Source: Ga0077555 sp046154645 (GTDB taxonomy: Bacteria > Pseudomonadota > Alphaproteobacteria > Rhizobiales > Hyphomicrobiaceae). From it: a stretch of 64,000 nucleotides of DNA. Below, one piece after another: positions 17,733 through 28,607 of this stretch. The DNA lies in contig JBJXDZ010000004.1 in assembly GCA_046154645.1 (NCBI GenBank), positions 124,001 through 188,000 of the forward strand. Reading direction: 5' to 3'. The stretch's first letter is position 1. Each line of letters begins with the position of its first letter. The position numbers and the translations under genes were made by a program. The notes under the pieces are model-generated. The model was not told the DNA's origin, did no database searches, and saw nothing but the letters and a program-made list of their open reading frames with translations.

Positions 17733-18446
17733 ATGACCGACAAAGCCCCGCACACAGCCAAACTGCTCGACCAGCTGCGCGCCATCGATACGCCGACCAT
17801 TTGCAATGCGCTGGAGATTGTGGCGCCGGAGCGCCGCCTGACCGGCTTTACAACCAAGCCGTTGGTCTGTCCGTTCCCGGATCTGGCGCCCATCGTCGGC
17901 TACGCGCGAACAGCAACCGTGCGGGCCACGCATGCTCACGAGCTGCAGGGCAAAGAGGCCCGGGCGCAGCGCGTATCGTACTACGAGTACATTGCTTCGA
18001 AGCCCGCCCCGACCATCACCTGCATCCAGGATCTCGACGGCCAAGACGTGGGTTTCGGCGCTTTCTGGGGTGAGGTGCAGTCGACGGTGCACAAGGCGCT
18101 GGGCTCGCTCGGCGTCATCACCGATGGGTGCATTCGCGACATTCCCGCCTGGGCGCCAGGCTTCCAGGCGTTGGCCGGCTCGATCGCGCCGAGCCATGGC
18201 TTCACGCATCTGGCGGGCTTCGGCGTGGAAGTGCGCATTCACGGTATGCTGGTGCGCTCGGGCGATCTCATCCATGCCGACCGCCACGGCGCCGTTGTCA
18301 TCCCGCACGGGGTGGCCGAGAAAATTCCGGCGGCCTGCGATCTGCTGGCGCGCAAGGAAGCGGCCATTCTCGACAAGGCGCGCAAACCCGGTTTTACGGT
18401 CGAGGACTTGAAGCGCGCCTTCGCCGAGCAGGACGACATTCACTGA
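17733..18446 (+). CDS. RraA family protein (aldolase/decarboxylase fold)
   Basis: Protein of 237 aa in the RraA / 4-hydroxy-4-methyl-2-oxoglutarate aldolase family. The diagnostic region is GVITDGCIRDI, where the Asp and Arg bind metal and substrate in the aldolase branch, and AFWGEVQSTVHKALG precedes it. Members either inhibit RNase E or cleave/decarboxylate 2-oxo acids. The longer C-terminus and neighbouring SDR favour a metabolic enzyme here, but this is inference. A strong hairpin follows the gene. Confidence 0.85.
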   Translation: MTDKAPHTAKLLDQLRAIDTPTICNALEIVAPERRLTGFTTKPLVCPFPDLAPIVGYARTATVRATHAHELQGKEARAQRVSYYEYIASKPAPTITCIQDLDGQDVGFGAFWGEVQSTVHKALGSLGVITDGCIRDIPAWAPGFQALAGSIAPSHGFTHLAGFGVEVRIHGMLVRSGDLIHADRHGAVVIPHGVAEKIPAACDLLARKEAAILDKARKPGFTVEDLKRAFAEQDDIH

Positions 18447-18482
18447 TCAGGTGGCACTGATCAGGTGGTCGAGAACGAGATC

Positions 18483-18517
18483 ACGGCGCTGCCAAGCCGG
18501 GCAGCGCCGTAATGTTT
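18483..18517 (+). terminator. Rho-independent terminator after the RraA-like gene
   Basis: Perfect 11-bp stem, ACGGCGCTGCC at 18483-18493 pairing with GGCAGCGCCGT at 18500-18510, six-base loop, then AATGTTTT. The T-rich side is on the plus strand, so it serves the RraA-like gene rather than the convergent DUF805 gene. Confidence 0.7.
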
Positions 18518-18538
18518 TGGACTGAGGTGAGCGTTGGG

Positions 18539-19033
18539 TCAGGCGCCTTGGGCAGAGCCCGGCACGAGATCAGATTTCGGCATGACGCGATCCTCGCCAT
18601 ATTGGTTCGGGCCGACCGTGCCGCGCATGCAGCCGAGGTACACGAAGCTGAAGAGCGTCACGGCAAAGACGATGCTTCCCAGCACCAAGGTCAGGGTGCT
18701 GTTCGGCATCGCAAAGCTCGCAACATTATAGGCCAGTCCCGGTGCCATGAGAGGGATGGCCAGCTGGCCAGACTTGCCGTGGTCCTGGAGGCGCTTGCCC
18801 GCCAACGCCAGGGAGGGCCAGATCGAGAGGGCGGAGACGGCCATCAGGGGCCAGAAATAGGTCTGCAGCAACTGGGCTTCGATTTCAGATTGTGACTGTC
18901 CTTCCAGGCGCAGCGCGGCGCTGAACAGGAAGGCAAAGATCGGAACGAAGAGCACGGCAAGCATCAGTAGCGAATAGCCCCAGTAGGGCGCGCGATTGAG
19001 TCGGCCTCGGAAGCTGAACAGGGCGTACATCAT
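18539..19033 (-). CDS. DUF805 family membrane protein
   Basis: Small inner-membrane protein of 164 aa. It opens with the DUF805 hallmark FSFRGRLNRAPYWGYSLL, has about four hydrophobic segments and the family's loop GKRLQDHGKSGQLA. Function of DUF805 proteins is not established. The adjacent minus-strand gene at 19177 shares the RxxQDTG-type loop, so the two may be distant paralogues in one unit. Confidence 0.88.
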   Translation of the reverse strand: MMYALFSFRGRLNRAPYWGYSLLMLAVLFVPIFAFLFSAALRLEGQSQSEIEAQLLQTYFWPLMAVSALSIWPSLALAGKRLQDHGKSGQLAIPLMAPGLAYNVASFAMPNSTLTLVLGSIVFAVTLFSFVYLGCMRGTVGPNQYGEDRVMPKSDLVPGSAQGA

Positions 19034-19176
19034 ATTGAAACGTCTCCTCGAATGGGGCTGGCGAGCGGGGCCGCCGGCTCGGCGGCGCCATGCGGCCGAG
19101 GTCGTGGAGGAGTTTTATTAAACGACGATCAATTGAGCAATGAACGGTCTCGTGAACGACGATCAATATGCGGTGA

Positions 19177-19695
19177 TCAAGGCCGTGCGCCGAGCGACGC
19201 CGGCGTCACTGCGAAAGGATCGGCCTTGGCGCCGGTTGGGCTGCCGCCATCGTTACGGGAGCTTGATCCGGGAATGAGGCCGATGACAGCGGTGAGGGCG
19301 AGAGCTGCGGCCAAGAAAACCGGTGGCTGCAACGTGTATTCGGGCCAGGAGGCCAACAGCAGCTTGAGCTCGATACAGCTGAGTGCCCCATCCGTGATCT
19401 CGCGACAGCAGAGCCAGAACGGCAGCACGCCTGCCAGTTGCCAGAGCTTGTGCAGACCCGTGTCCTGGATGCGCCGATAGCACAGCCGCAGGAGAATGAA
19501 GGCAAGTGCGGCGACCACCAGGACGGTGGTGGCGTGCTGCACCATGGCCGCCAGCGCGGCGCAGGCTACAGGTCCACCCTCGCAGGCCGTCCGCAAGGGC
19601 AAGATACGGGCCGCGATAGGGCCGCTGAGCCAGATGACGACGCCGCATGTCAGCAACCAGCGGCCAACGAACCGCGCAAACTTCACTCGATCCAC
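19177..19695 (-). CDS. Hypothetical membrane protein, weakly DUF805-like
   Basis: 172-residue protein with about four predicted membrane segments (near 12-30, 50-68, 80-96 and 125-142). The loop CYRRIQDTGLHKLWQL resembles the DUF805 motif RLQDTGRSGWW, but the N-terminal GRxxRxxYW motif is absent, so membership is uncertain. A Cys-rich extracytoplasmic stretch (CEGGPVACAALAA and CCREITDGALSC) may form disulphides. It precedes the DUF805 gene by about 140 bp on the same strand. Confidence 0.65.
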   Translation of the reverse strand: MDRVKFARFVGRWLLTCGVVIWLSGPIAARILPLRTACEGGPVACAALAAMVQHATTVLVVAALAFILLRLCYRRIQDTGLHKLWQLAGVLPFWLCCREITDGALSCIELKLLLASWPEYTLQPPVFLAAALALTAVIGLIPGSSSRNDGGSPTGAKADPFAVTPASLGARP

Positions 19696-19845
19696 AACGC
19701 CCCCCGCCCACTAGGCCCCGCCAGGACATTGATCTGACTTGCCTTAAAGGCCATTGAAGGCGTCGGCGACGGCTGCCGCGGGTCGCCATGCAAAGACAAG
19801 TATCGTTGACTGCGGGTTAGTGAGCGTTTCGCGTTGGTGACTGGT

Positions 19846-20160
19846 TCAGCGTTCGGGCGAAAAAGATGTCGGCTTCATGATCTTGTTGTCCTGCAGCAGC
19901 ACCATGCCTTCAGTCGAGGCCAGGAACTGGGCCCAGGCCGGATCGGCGTCGCGGGCGGCGCGCTTCTGTTCGAGATCGGCCAGGCTCTCGTAGCGCCACA
20001 AATGCACGATCTGGTTCAATGCGCCGATCTGGCTGGTGTAGTAGCCGATCAACTGCAGGCCGTGCCGCTTCGTTACCGGCAGCGCCAGACGCTCGAACAT
20101 CTCGACATAGGCCGGCGTCTTGCGGGGGATCAGCGTATACGTTCGCACATCGACGATCAT
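19846..20160 (-). CDS. NIPSNAP family protein
   Basis: 104-residue ferredoxin-like alpha/beta barrel domain protein. It begins with the typical MIVDVRTYTLIPRKTPAYVE and keeps the core IHLWRYESLADLEQKRA and the C-terminal KIMKPTSFSP. Family members are small cytoplasmic proteins with no settled biochemical role in bacteria. It stands alone between membrane-protein genes and a Uma2 gene on the same strand. Confidence 0.88.
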   Translation of the reverse strand: MIVDVRTYTLIPRKTPAYVEMFERLALPVTKRHGLQLIGYYTSQIGALNQIVHLWRYESLADLEQKRAARDADPAWAQFLASTEGMVLLQDNKIMKPTSFSPER

Positions 20161-20194
20161 TGTCGGTGGTCTCCGTTGTCTGGGGAGCGCTGGG

Positions 20195-20821
20195 TCAGTC
20201 GTGGCCGGTCGCCTCGTCGTCCGTCAACGGCTTGAGACCAAGGTCGGCGAGATCGAGGACGAGAGCGGGCAGCAACAGCGGCTCAATGCGTTGGCCCGCG
20301 GGAATTTCCTGCACGCTCGCATAGCCGTTGTCGCCGGGCCCGCGATGGACATGCGTCACCAGCCGCTTCGCATCGACCACCCAGTATTCGCGCACGCCGT
20401 GGGCGGCATACATGTTGGCTTTGACGGTCAATTCAGTCGACAAGCTCGAGACTGCGACCTCGACAACGAGGAGGGCCGTATCGCCGCGCACCTCCGACAC
20501 CAGCAGATGGCGCGGAAAGAGCAGAATATCGGGCTCCGGCTCCCAGTGGTCCGAGAGGTAGAAGGCCGGTTCCTGGGCCACTTTCAATGTACCCGCGTGG
20601 CGTTCGGAAAAATGCGTGGCGAGTTCTGTGCGCATGTCTTCGTGGCGCGGAGTCTTGGCTGCCATGGTGATGATCTCTCCGTCGATCAACTCCACCTTCT
20701 CCTCCGCATCGAGGATGCCGGCGCGTTCCATGGCTTCGAGTTCATCAGCCGTAAAGCGCCGGCGCGTCGGCTCAGCCGAACGTTGCGGGCGTGTGGCCTT
20801 GAATTTGGCGTGCAGGTTCAT
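20195..20821 (-). CDS. Uma2 family (DUF820) putative nuclease
   Basis: 208-residue protein of the Uma2/DUF820 family, a PD-(D/E)XK-like fold. Visible core elements are KVELIDGEIITMAA, PDILLFPRHLL with the acidic catalytic position, LLVVEVAVSSLSTE and the Lys-containing KANMYAAHGVREYWVVDA. Substrate and biological role are not known; many genomes carry several copies, often lone genes. It lies downstream of dapD with a hairpin in between. Confidence 0.85.
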   Translation of the reverse strand: MNLHAKFKATRPQRSAEPTRRRFTADELEAMERAGILDAEEKVELIDGEIITMAAKTPRHEDMRTELATHFSERHAGTLKVAQEPAFYLSDHWEPEPDILLFPRHLLVSEVRGDTALLVVEVAVSSLSTELTVKANMYAAHGVREYWVVDAKRLVTHVHRGPGDNGYASVQEIPAGQRIEPLLLPALVLDLADLGLKPLTDDEATGHD

Positions 20822-20862
20822 GCGCGCAATCTAGCACGGGGAAACGCGACGAGGCGAGTGCC

Positions 20863-20889
20863 GGCGGACGACGGTTGGCGCCGTCCGCC
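20863..20889 (-). terminator. Possible terminator hairpin after dapD
   Basis: Perfect 8-bp stem GGCGGACG (20863-20870) with CGTCCGCC (20882-20889), 11-base loop, 10 bases past the dapD stop. No T-tract follows on either strand, so Rho-independent termination is doubtful. Confidence 0.35.
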
Positions 20890-20899
20890 TCACCAAGCT

Positions 20900-21742
20900 T
20901 CAATCCCGCAACAGATCGTTGATGCTGGTTTTGGCGCGGGTCTGCGCATCGACCGTTTTCACGATCACGGCGCAGTAGAGGCCCGGCCCCGGCATGCCAT
21001 TGGGCAGCGGCATTCCCGGCAAGGAGCCCGGAACCACGACCGAGTAGGGTGGCACTTTGCCGACGTGGATACGGCCATTCGAGCGGTCGACGATCTTGGT
21101 GGTGGCCGAGATGAAGACGCCCATCGACAGCACCGAGCCCTCGCCGACGATGACGCCCTCGACCACCTCGGAGCGGGCGCCGACGAAGCAGTTGTCCTCG
21201 ATGATGACGGGGTTGGCCTGCAAGGGCTCGAGGACGCCGCCGATGCCGACGCCGCCGGAGAGGTGGCAATCCTTGCCGATCTGGGCGCAGGAGCCGACGG
21301 TGGCCCAGGTGTCGACCATGGTGCGCTCGCCGACGTAGGCGCCGAGATTGACGAACGACGGCATCAGCACCACGGAAGGGGCGATGTAGGCGCCGCGGCG
21401 GACAATGGCGCCGGGTACGGCGCGGAAGGCTGCCTTCTTGAAGTCGTCAGGTCCCATGCCGGCGAATTTGGAGGGGACTTTGTCCCACCACGATGCGCCG
21501 CCGGGTGCGCCTGAGATCATGCCCATGTCGTTGAGTCGGAATGACAGCAGCACGGCCTTCTTGAGCCACTGATTGACGATCCACTCTTCTCCCTTCTTCT
21601 CGGCGGTGCGCGCGGTGCCCTTGTCGAGCATGTCGAGCGCTGAATTGACGGCGTCGCGCACCTCACCTTTGGTCTGGGCATTGACGGTGTCGCGCATTTC
21701 CCACGCGGTCTCGACGGTGCGCTGCAGGCTGGCGGTGCTCAT
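20900..21742 (-). CDS. dapD: Tetrahydrodipicolinate N-succinyltransferase
   Basis: Fourth-step enzyme of the succinylase branch of lysine and diaminopimelate synthesis, transferring succinyl from succinyl-CoA. The 280-residue protein has the N-terminal helical region (LDMLDKGTARTAEKKGEEWI) and a left-handed beta-helix of hexapeptide repeats (VLMPSFVNLGAYVGERTMVD, HLSGGVGIGGVLEP). The start at 21742 has AGGA 7 bases upstream. The same open frame runs on to 22825, but that part lies antiparallel in another frame within the Sel1 gene and is not coding. Distant from other lysine genes here. Confidence 0.95.
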   Translation of the reverse strand: MSTASLQRTVETAWEMRDTVNAQTKGEVRDAVNSALDMLDKGTARTAEKKGEEWIVNQWLKKAVLLSFRLNDMGMISGAPGGASWWDKVPSKFAGMGPDDFKKAAFRAVPGAIVRRGAYIAPSVVLMPSFVNLGAYVGERTMVDTWATVGSCAQIGKDCHLSGGVGIGGVLEPLQANPVIIEDNCFVGARSEVVEGVIVGEGSVLSMGVFISATTKIVDRSNGRIHVGKVPPYSVVVPGSLPGMPLPNGMPGPGLYCAVIVKTVDAQTRAKTSINDLLRD

Positions 21743-21828
21743 GGGCTGGTCCTTCAGAAGGATGGCTGAACTGTCGGACTGACGTTGTGGCGCGGCCTCG
21801 GCAAGGCTGTCAACAAACGGCGGGCGGC

Positions 21829-22833
21829 TTATCGGGCACCCAATCGCTTCAGGCGCTCGCTGGCCTCCCGGCTGCCGAGTTCGGATGCCCGCTCGTACCA
21901 GCGCCGTGCTTCGGCTGGGTCCGGACGAATGCCGTGGGCGCGCAGTTGCGCCAGTTCGGCGGCGTCGAACGTGGCGCCCATGGCGAGAGCGGCGGCGGCG
22001 AGGCCCTCCTCGGCCGCCCGTTGCAGGAATAGGCGAGCGGAGGCGATGTCGCCTTCCTTCAGCAAGGTGAGGCCGCGATCGAGATAGCCCTGCGCGCGCT
22101 TGACACTTTCCGGGCTCTGGGCGGGCTTCGCGTCCTTGGTTGCAGGCGGTGGCGGCAATGGCGGCGGTGCGGCGGACGGGGGGGCGGTGGCCGGTGGTGG
22201 CGGCGGAGGCGATGCGGGCGGCGGTGGTGGCAGGGTTGCGGGCCGTTCGAGGGCAACGGGCGGTGGAGGCGGTGGAGGCGGTTGCGCGACTTCCGGTGCG
22301 GGCAGGCGGACGGGTGGCGGCATGGTCGTGGCCTGGGGCGGGCGAGCCTCGGGAGCGATGAGCCCGGCTGCTGCGACAACGAGCGCAACCTTCGTCTCGT
22401 GGATGACGCGGCCCTCCGAGGTCACCAAAGCGACGGAGATCTCGCGCTTGCCGGCAAGGCCCGTCGGCAAAACCAGTTTGAGCGTTTCGATCGCCGACAG
22501 CGGCACGGCCCAGGCGCCGGGCGAAATGGCGTGACCGTCGGAGAGCGCTGCCGTTGGTGGTAGCCCGCGAATGCGCACAAAGCTGTTGGAGGGCGGCGGG
22601 GCGCCACCCGTGATGCGCAGGCCAAGCGCCACCTCGCTGGCAGGCGCGGCCAGGATCACAGCCGGTGCCGTCACTTCGGCCTCGGCGGGCGGGATCGGTG
22701 CCTGCACCCGCATAGGCGGCGCCAAACCACCTTCCCGCACGCCGGACTGGGCCAAAGCCCAGCCAGGGCTGCCGACGGCAACGGCAAGTGCCACCATCCG
22801 CACGTGCCGGCTCACGCCGCGCCATGAGCGCAT
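21829..22833 (-). CDS. Exported proline-rich protein with Sel1-like repeats
   Basis: About 334 aa. A Sec-type signal peptide is visible (VRMVALAVAVGSPGWALAQ), followed by a beta-rich stretch, then a proline-rich linker with runs of eight and seven prolines (about residues 205-250), and a C-terminal region with one to two Sel1/TPR-like repeats (LLKEGDIASARLFLQRAAEEG, PAEARRWYERASELG). Sel1 repeats mediate protein contacts, so a periplasmic scaffold is plausible. Start is uncertain among ATGs at 22833, 22848 and 22866; the first gives the most normal signal peptide. No function can be assigned. Confidence 0.7.
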   Translation of the reverse strand: MRSWRGVSRHVRMVALAVAVGSPGWALAQSGVREGGLAPPMRVQAPIPPAEAEVTAPAVILAAPASEVALGLRITGGAPPPSNSFVRIRGLPPTAALSDGHAISPGAWAVPLSAIETLKLVLPTGLAGKREISVALVTSEGRVIHETKVALVVAAAGLIAPEARPPQATTMPPPVRLPAPEVAQPPPPPPPPVALERPATLPPPPPASPPPPPPATAPPSAAPPPLPPPPATKDAKPAQSPESVKRAQGYLDRGLTLLKEGDIASARLFLQRAAEEGLAAAALAMGATFDAAELAQLRAHGIRPDPAEARRWYERASELGSREASERLKRLGAR

Positions 22834-22888
22834 CGATTTCGTCCCCATCTCTCCCCCCAGTCCCATCCCCTTCCTGCAGCGGCGTCGG

Positions 22889-24139
22889 CTACGGCTTGCG
22901 CTGCTGTTTCGACCACTCGAGGAATTGCTTGAAGAGTCGTTCCTGCTCGACGGTATCGCCGGGGGCGGCCGCTTCGGCCTGACGGCGGGCGAGGGCGGTA
23001 TCGATCTCCACCGTGCGCGCTACGGGTGGGCGTGGCTGGCTGGCGATCTTGTCGAGCCGATCCTGCAAGGGGCGGAAGCGCTGCCAGCCGGGCACGGTCG
23101 CGGCGAGGTTCACGTCCTTCCATTTCGGATGGTAACCAGGCTCGGTCTGCAGTTTCTCGAAGCGCTGGAAGAGGTAGTCGACGAAGCGCACCACGCGGCG
23201 ATGGCGGTCTGTGTCAGCGGGCCAATCGTAGACGGCGAGGACGGCCGGCACTGAGATGGTGGCGATGCGTTGGCCGGCCGGGATCAGCGCCGGATAGTCC
23301 GAGGCCTCGAGATAGCTCGGCATGTAATAGTCGAGCTTGTCGGTGTGCTCGACGGGCAGGAACTTGAAGCCCTCGGGGAACTTGCCCTTGAGGAACGGCG
23401 CCAGTGGCTTCGACGATACCCACACCGTTGCAGCATAGGCGGGCCCCTTCTTCATTTCCTCCATGGCGATATTGTGGGGCACGAAACGGGCGTCGACCTT
23501 GATGCCGAGGCGCTCGAAGATGATGGGACCGCTGTAGGCTGCCGCCGTGCCCTCGGTATTGAAGTTGACCGGCTTGCCGGCGAGATCAGCCAGCGACTTG
23601 ATCTCGGGGCGCACGAAGACATGCAACTCCGATGGAAACAGGTTGACCAGGAAGTTGATGCGCTTCGAGATGCCCTGGATATCGGGCGTCTTCTTGAAGT
23701 GCTCGAGCACGTCGCCGTAGACGATTGCCGCATCGACGCCGCGCAGATAGAGCAGATCGAAGATGTTGTCGAAGATGCCGCGCGTGACGATCGGGAGCAC
23801 GCGCATGTTGTCGCCGTCGTCGAGGACGCGGGCGAGTTCGGCGGCAAACTGCAGCGGTGCGCCTTCGGTGCGGCCAGCCGCCAGACCAACCGTCCAGGAG
23901 TTGATGGCTTCCTTGCGCTTGGCTTCACTGGTCGCGGCGCGCGTTGGCTGGACCCGCTGTTGTGCGACCGCCTTGTCGCGCGGCTTGGCTTGCGCTTCGG
24001 TCTGGCGGCGAGGTTCGGCGCGTGGTGGCGGTTCTGTCGTTTGGGCGACGACGGGTAGCGTCGCTGCGACGAAGACTGTCAGGGCTGACAGCCAGAGCAA
24101 AATCTTGCGAGCGTGTGCGGGCACGAGGTTGGCCTCCAA
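22889..24139 (-). CDS. TAXI family TRAP-type solute-binding protein
   Basis: Periplasmic binding protein of 416 aa. A signal peptide (LLWLSALTVFVAATLPVVAQ) is followed by a charged linker and then the TAXI-type binding fold (WTVGLAAGRTEGAPLQFAAELARVL, INFLVNLFPSELHVFVRPEIKSLADLAGKPVNF). Such proteins deliver organic acids or amino acids to a fused DctQM permease. No TRAP permease gene is found in the window, so this is an orphan binding protein or serves a distant permease. The C-terminal 45 residues are charged and extend past the usual fold. Confidence 0.85.
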   Translation of the reverse strand: MEANLVPAHARKILLWLSALTVFVAATLPVVAQTTEPPPRAEPRRQTEAQAKPRDKAVAQQRVQPTRAATSEAKRKEAINSWTVGLAAGRTEGAPLQFAAELARVLDDGDNMRVLPIVTRGIFDNIFDLLYLRGVDAAIVYGDVLEHFKKTPDIQGISKRINFLVNLFPSELHVFVRPEIKSLADLAGKPVNFNTEGTAAAYSGPIIFERLGIKVDARFVPHNIAMEEMKKGPAYAATVWVSSKPLAPFLKGKFPEGFKFLPVEHTDKLDYYMPSYLEASDYPALIPAGQRIATISVPAVLAVYDWPADTDRHRRVVRFVDYLFQRFEKLQTEPGYHPKWKDVNLAATVPGWQRFRPLQDRLDKIASQPRPPVARTVEIDTALARRQAEAAAPGDTVEQERLFKQFLEWSKQQRKP

Positions 24140-24235
24140 AGTTCATGTCTTGGACGGTGATGACGACGGTCCCCGCAGACCCATCGCCATCGTTGGCTCA
24201 CTGCGGCGTGCCGCGAGGGCACGCTCGCGTCGTGC

Positions 24236-24754
24236 TCAGGGGCGGACGTAAGCGAAGCCCTGCTTCTGCAACTCCATGAGGCGGACGACGCCTGAAGGAT
24301 ACAGCTTGGCCTCGCTGACGAGCGTGATCGTCTTCTGCTCGGCCTTGGCGTGATTGGCCTGGGTATTGGCGCAGGCCGTGAAGCGCAGCGACGGCTCCGA
24401 CAGTGCCATTTCGGCGACGCGGACCTTCACCGGGCTGGTGTCGTCGCGCAGCATGTGCAGGCCCGGACCGAAGGTGACGATCTCGACCTCGACTTTCTCA
24501 CCGCGGGCCTTGAAGTGCTCGAGCACGTTCTTGGCATTGTTGAGTGCCAGATTCATGATCTCAGGCTTGTTCTCGCCGACCTGAATGGCGAGCTTGTGGA
24601 CGACGGTCGGGGTCGGCTTGGTCGGTGCTTTCTGCGCCGTGCGCTGGGGCGCCTGATCGCGCGGCGGCGATTGTGCATCGGCTGTCGGCGCAGCGAGCGC
24701 ACAGGCCAGCAGCAGCAGCGTCATGGAGGTACGAGACGATGGGATGATCGACAT
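24236..24754 (-). CDS. Exported DsrE/DsrF-like protein
   Basis: 172-residue protein with a signal peptide (MTLLLLACALAAPTADA) and a DsrE-type alpha/beta domain from about residue 50: VVHKLAIQVGENKPEIMNLALNNAKNVLEHF and VEIVTFGPGLHML. One Cys (in FTACANTQ) sits where sulphur-carrier relatives keep a reactive Cys. DsrE-fold proteins are mostly linked to sulphur transfer or redox, but many exported members have no known role. Start at 24754 follows AGGA by about 7 bases. Same strand as the TAXI gene, 96 bp upstream of it, so they may share a transcript. Confidence 0.8.
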   Translation of the reverse strand: MSIIPSSRTSMTLLLLACALAAPTADAQSPPRDQAPQRTAQKAPTKPTPTVVHKLAIQVGENKPEIMNLALNNAKNVLEHFKARGEKVEVEIVTFGPGLHMLRDDTSPVKVRVAEMALSEPSLRFTACANTQANHAKAEQKTITLVSEAKLYPSGVVRLMELQKQGFAYVRP

Positions 24755-25165
24755 GGGTATCCTGTCCAGCAGCGAAAGGGCGGCGCAGGGCACAGAGGTC
24801 CGTTCCTCTGTGCGAGCGGCACGAACGGCAAGGCGAACCCTGCCGGCTCCGGCTGGTGGAACACATGATGAAGATCGGCGACGGGCCCATCGGGCCACGT
24901 TCTTGCCGCGCGAAACCAGTGATAACCCCCAGCCGCTGATTGCGACTTCGCGCTTGACGCACTCCCCAGTGCCACACACCAAGCGCGTCTCTAGAACGGC
25001 GATGCTTCGCGGCACTTTTGCGGCGGCGGCAAGGTCATTTGGGGGCGCGGCTAGGTGGTACCGCGGACAGTCGGATATCGGTTGAAGGCCAACGTGGGCA
25101 GCGGCGAGCTTCCGACCTATACTTGGATCTGGCACGAGGTGTGATGCTGGACGCAGGGGGAAACC
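24755..25165. other. Intergenic region without recognised gene
   Basis: Divergent region between the DsrE-like gene and signal peptidase gene. Several short overlapping open frames exist, but none has a recognisable domain or a good ribosome-binding site. It probably contains both promoters; AGGGGGAAACC precedes the lepB start. No repeat or structured RNA was noticed. Confidence 0.5.
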
Positions 25166-26143
25166 ATGGTGCAATCAGCCGCGAATGAGTCCAGTGGAGC
25201 GGAACCCGCGTCTTTGCCGCCGCAGCATCCGCGCAGCGCCATCATTGCCATTCTGCTCAACGTCTTCGGTGCCGGCGCGGGCTATCTCTATCTCGGCCGG
25301 TTGCAACGGGCGGCAGCACTGGCCGCCTGGACCGTTTTCAGTCTGGCAGCAAGTTTCCATGGCCTGTGGGGTTGGATTGCCGAGCCGCTGGCGTTTGCCG
25401 CCTTCGCTGGGTTTGGTGCACTGGTGCTGCTGGTGTCCGTCATTGATGCCATCCAAATTGCGGCGAGATCGCGTGACTATTGTCTGCGGCCATTCAATCG
25501 AGGGCATTTCTATGCCCTACCAGTGGCCTTCTCGGTCGCCGTACCACTCCTGTTGTGGGCGCCCTCGCTCGGATTACCGCCCTTGCTGCGGCCTTTTTAT
25601 GCACCGGCAGGGTCAATGCAGCCGGTTATCGAGGCCGGCGATTATCTGATGGCAGACATGATTGCATACCGCCAAAGTGATCCTCAACGCGGCGACATTG
25701 TCCTGGTCAGGAAAGAAGCGCGCGTGATCTATGTAAAGCGGTTGATGGGACTGCCAGGAGAGACGATCGAATTGCGTCGAGGCGTCGTTTGGCTCAACGG
25801 GAAGGAAGTGCCCCGTCGGAAGATCGCCGATGTTGTTAGCCGGGATAACGCTCGCCAGGGCACAGGACGGCCCACTCCAGCATATGAAGAAGTTCTACCC
25901 GAAGGGCGGCGGATCATTGTTCTCGACGAAATGCCAAATGGGCCTGGAGATAACTTTGGTCCTGTTAAGGTCCCCGCTGGACACTATTTCTTCCTTGGTG
26001 ACAACCGTGACAATTCGGCTGACAGCCGCATGGCGGTGAACCGGTATGGGCTTGGCTTCGTGCGTCGAGAGCAGATCCTGGGGCGCGCCTCGTTCGTATT
26101 CTGGCCATTGGCACGTGCGGGCAAGCGCCTGGTGCCGCACTGA
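25166..26143 (+). CDS. lepB: Signal peptidase I with extended multi-helix N-terminus
   Basis: Serine/lysine-dyad membrane protease that removes Sec signal peptides. Catalytic Ser150 lies in PAGSMQP and Lys191 in VKRLMGLPGE; box E is GDNRDNSADSR. At 325 residues it is longer than most bacterial LepB (about 250) because about four hydrophobic segments (near 24-42, 46-64, 74-96 and 116-134) precede the catalytic domain instead of one or two. The usual neighbours lepA, rnc and era are absent, so it may be a second, accessory copy. Start preceded by a purine-rich AGGGGGA. Confidence 0.92.
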   Translation: MVQSAANESSGAEPASLPPQHPRSAIIAILLNVFGAGAGYLYLGRLQRAAALAAWTVFSLAASFHGLWGWIAEPLAFAAFAGFGALVLLVSVIDAIQIAARSRDYCLRPFNRGHFYALPVAFSVAVPLLLWAPSLGLPPLLRPFYAPAGSMQPVIEAGDYLMADMIAYRQSDPQRGDIVLVRKEARVIYVKRLMGLPGETIELRRGVVWLNGKEVPRRKIADVVSRDNARQGTGRPTPAYEEVLPEGRRIIVLDEMPNGPGDNFGPVKVPAGHYFFLGDNRDNSADSRMAVNRYGLGFVRREQILGRASFVFWPLARAGKRLVPH

Positions 26144-26344
26144 TGGAAAGGAGCGCAGTTTTCAACGCGGCATTGCGCCCTGGAATGGTTCTAATGTTGC
26201 CCATTGCGCACCTTCCGGCTGGGCGCCTAGATTGGCCCGGCAAAAGACTTCCAATGAAGTTCGCGAACCCTCCGTCGCCGCCCGACCCCTCAGGCCGGCG
26301 ATGCCGGACGCGACGCAGTCACATAACCCACGACAGGAGCTGAC

Positions 26345-28531
<2,187 letters not shown>

Positions 28532-28564
28532 TTGGGCAACCGAAGACTGGACATGACAGAGAGG

Positions 28565-28593
28565 CGGCGGGTGCATCGAGCGCCCGCCGTTTT
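28565..28593 (+). terminator. Rho-independent terminator after katG
   Basis: CGGCGGG (28565-28571) pairs with CCCGCCG (28583-28589), followed directly by TTTT. It lies 34 bp past the katG stop and just before the end of the convergent gene. Confidence 0.75.
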
Positions 28594-28607
28594 GCTTGGG
28601 TGCGGTC

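Noticed and set aside
20120..21514. 464-codon plus-strand frame opposite uma2 and dapD
   Set aside because: Spans two genuine opposite-strand genes and has no recognisable domain.
21743..22825. Upstream extension of the dapD open frame
   Set aside because: It overlaps the Sel1-repeat gene in another frame, lacks any domain, and DapD has normal length from 21742 with its own ribosome-binding site.
24206..24224. Hairpin GCGTGCC/GGCACGC after the DsrE-like gene as terminator
   Set aside because: Short 7-bp stem and no T-tract on either strand.
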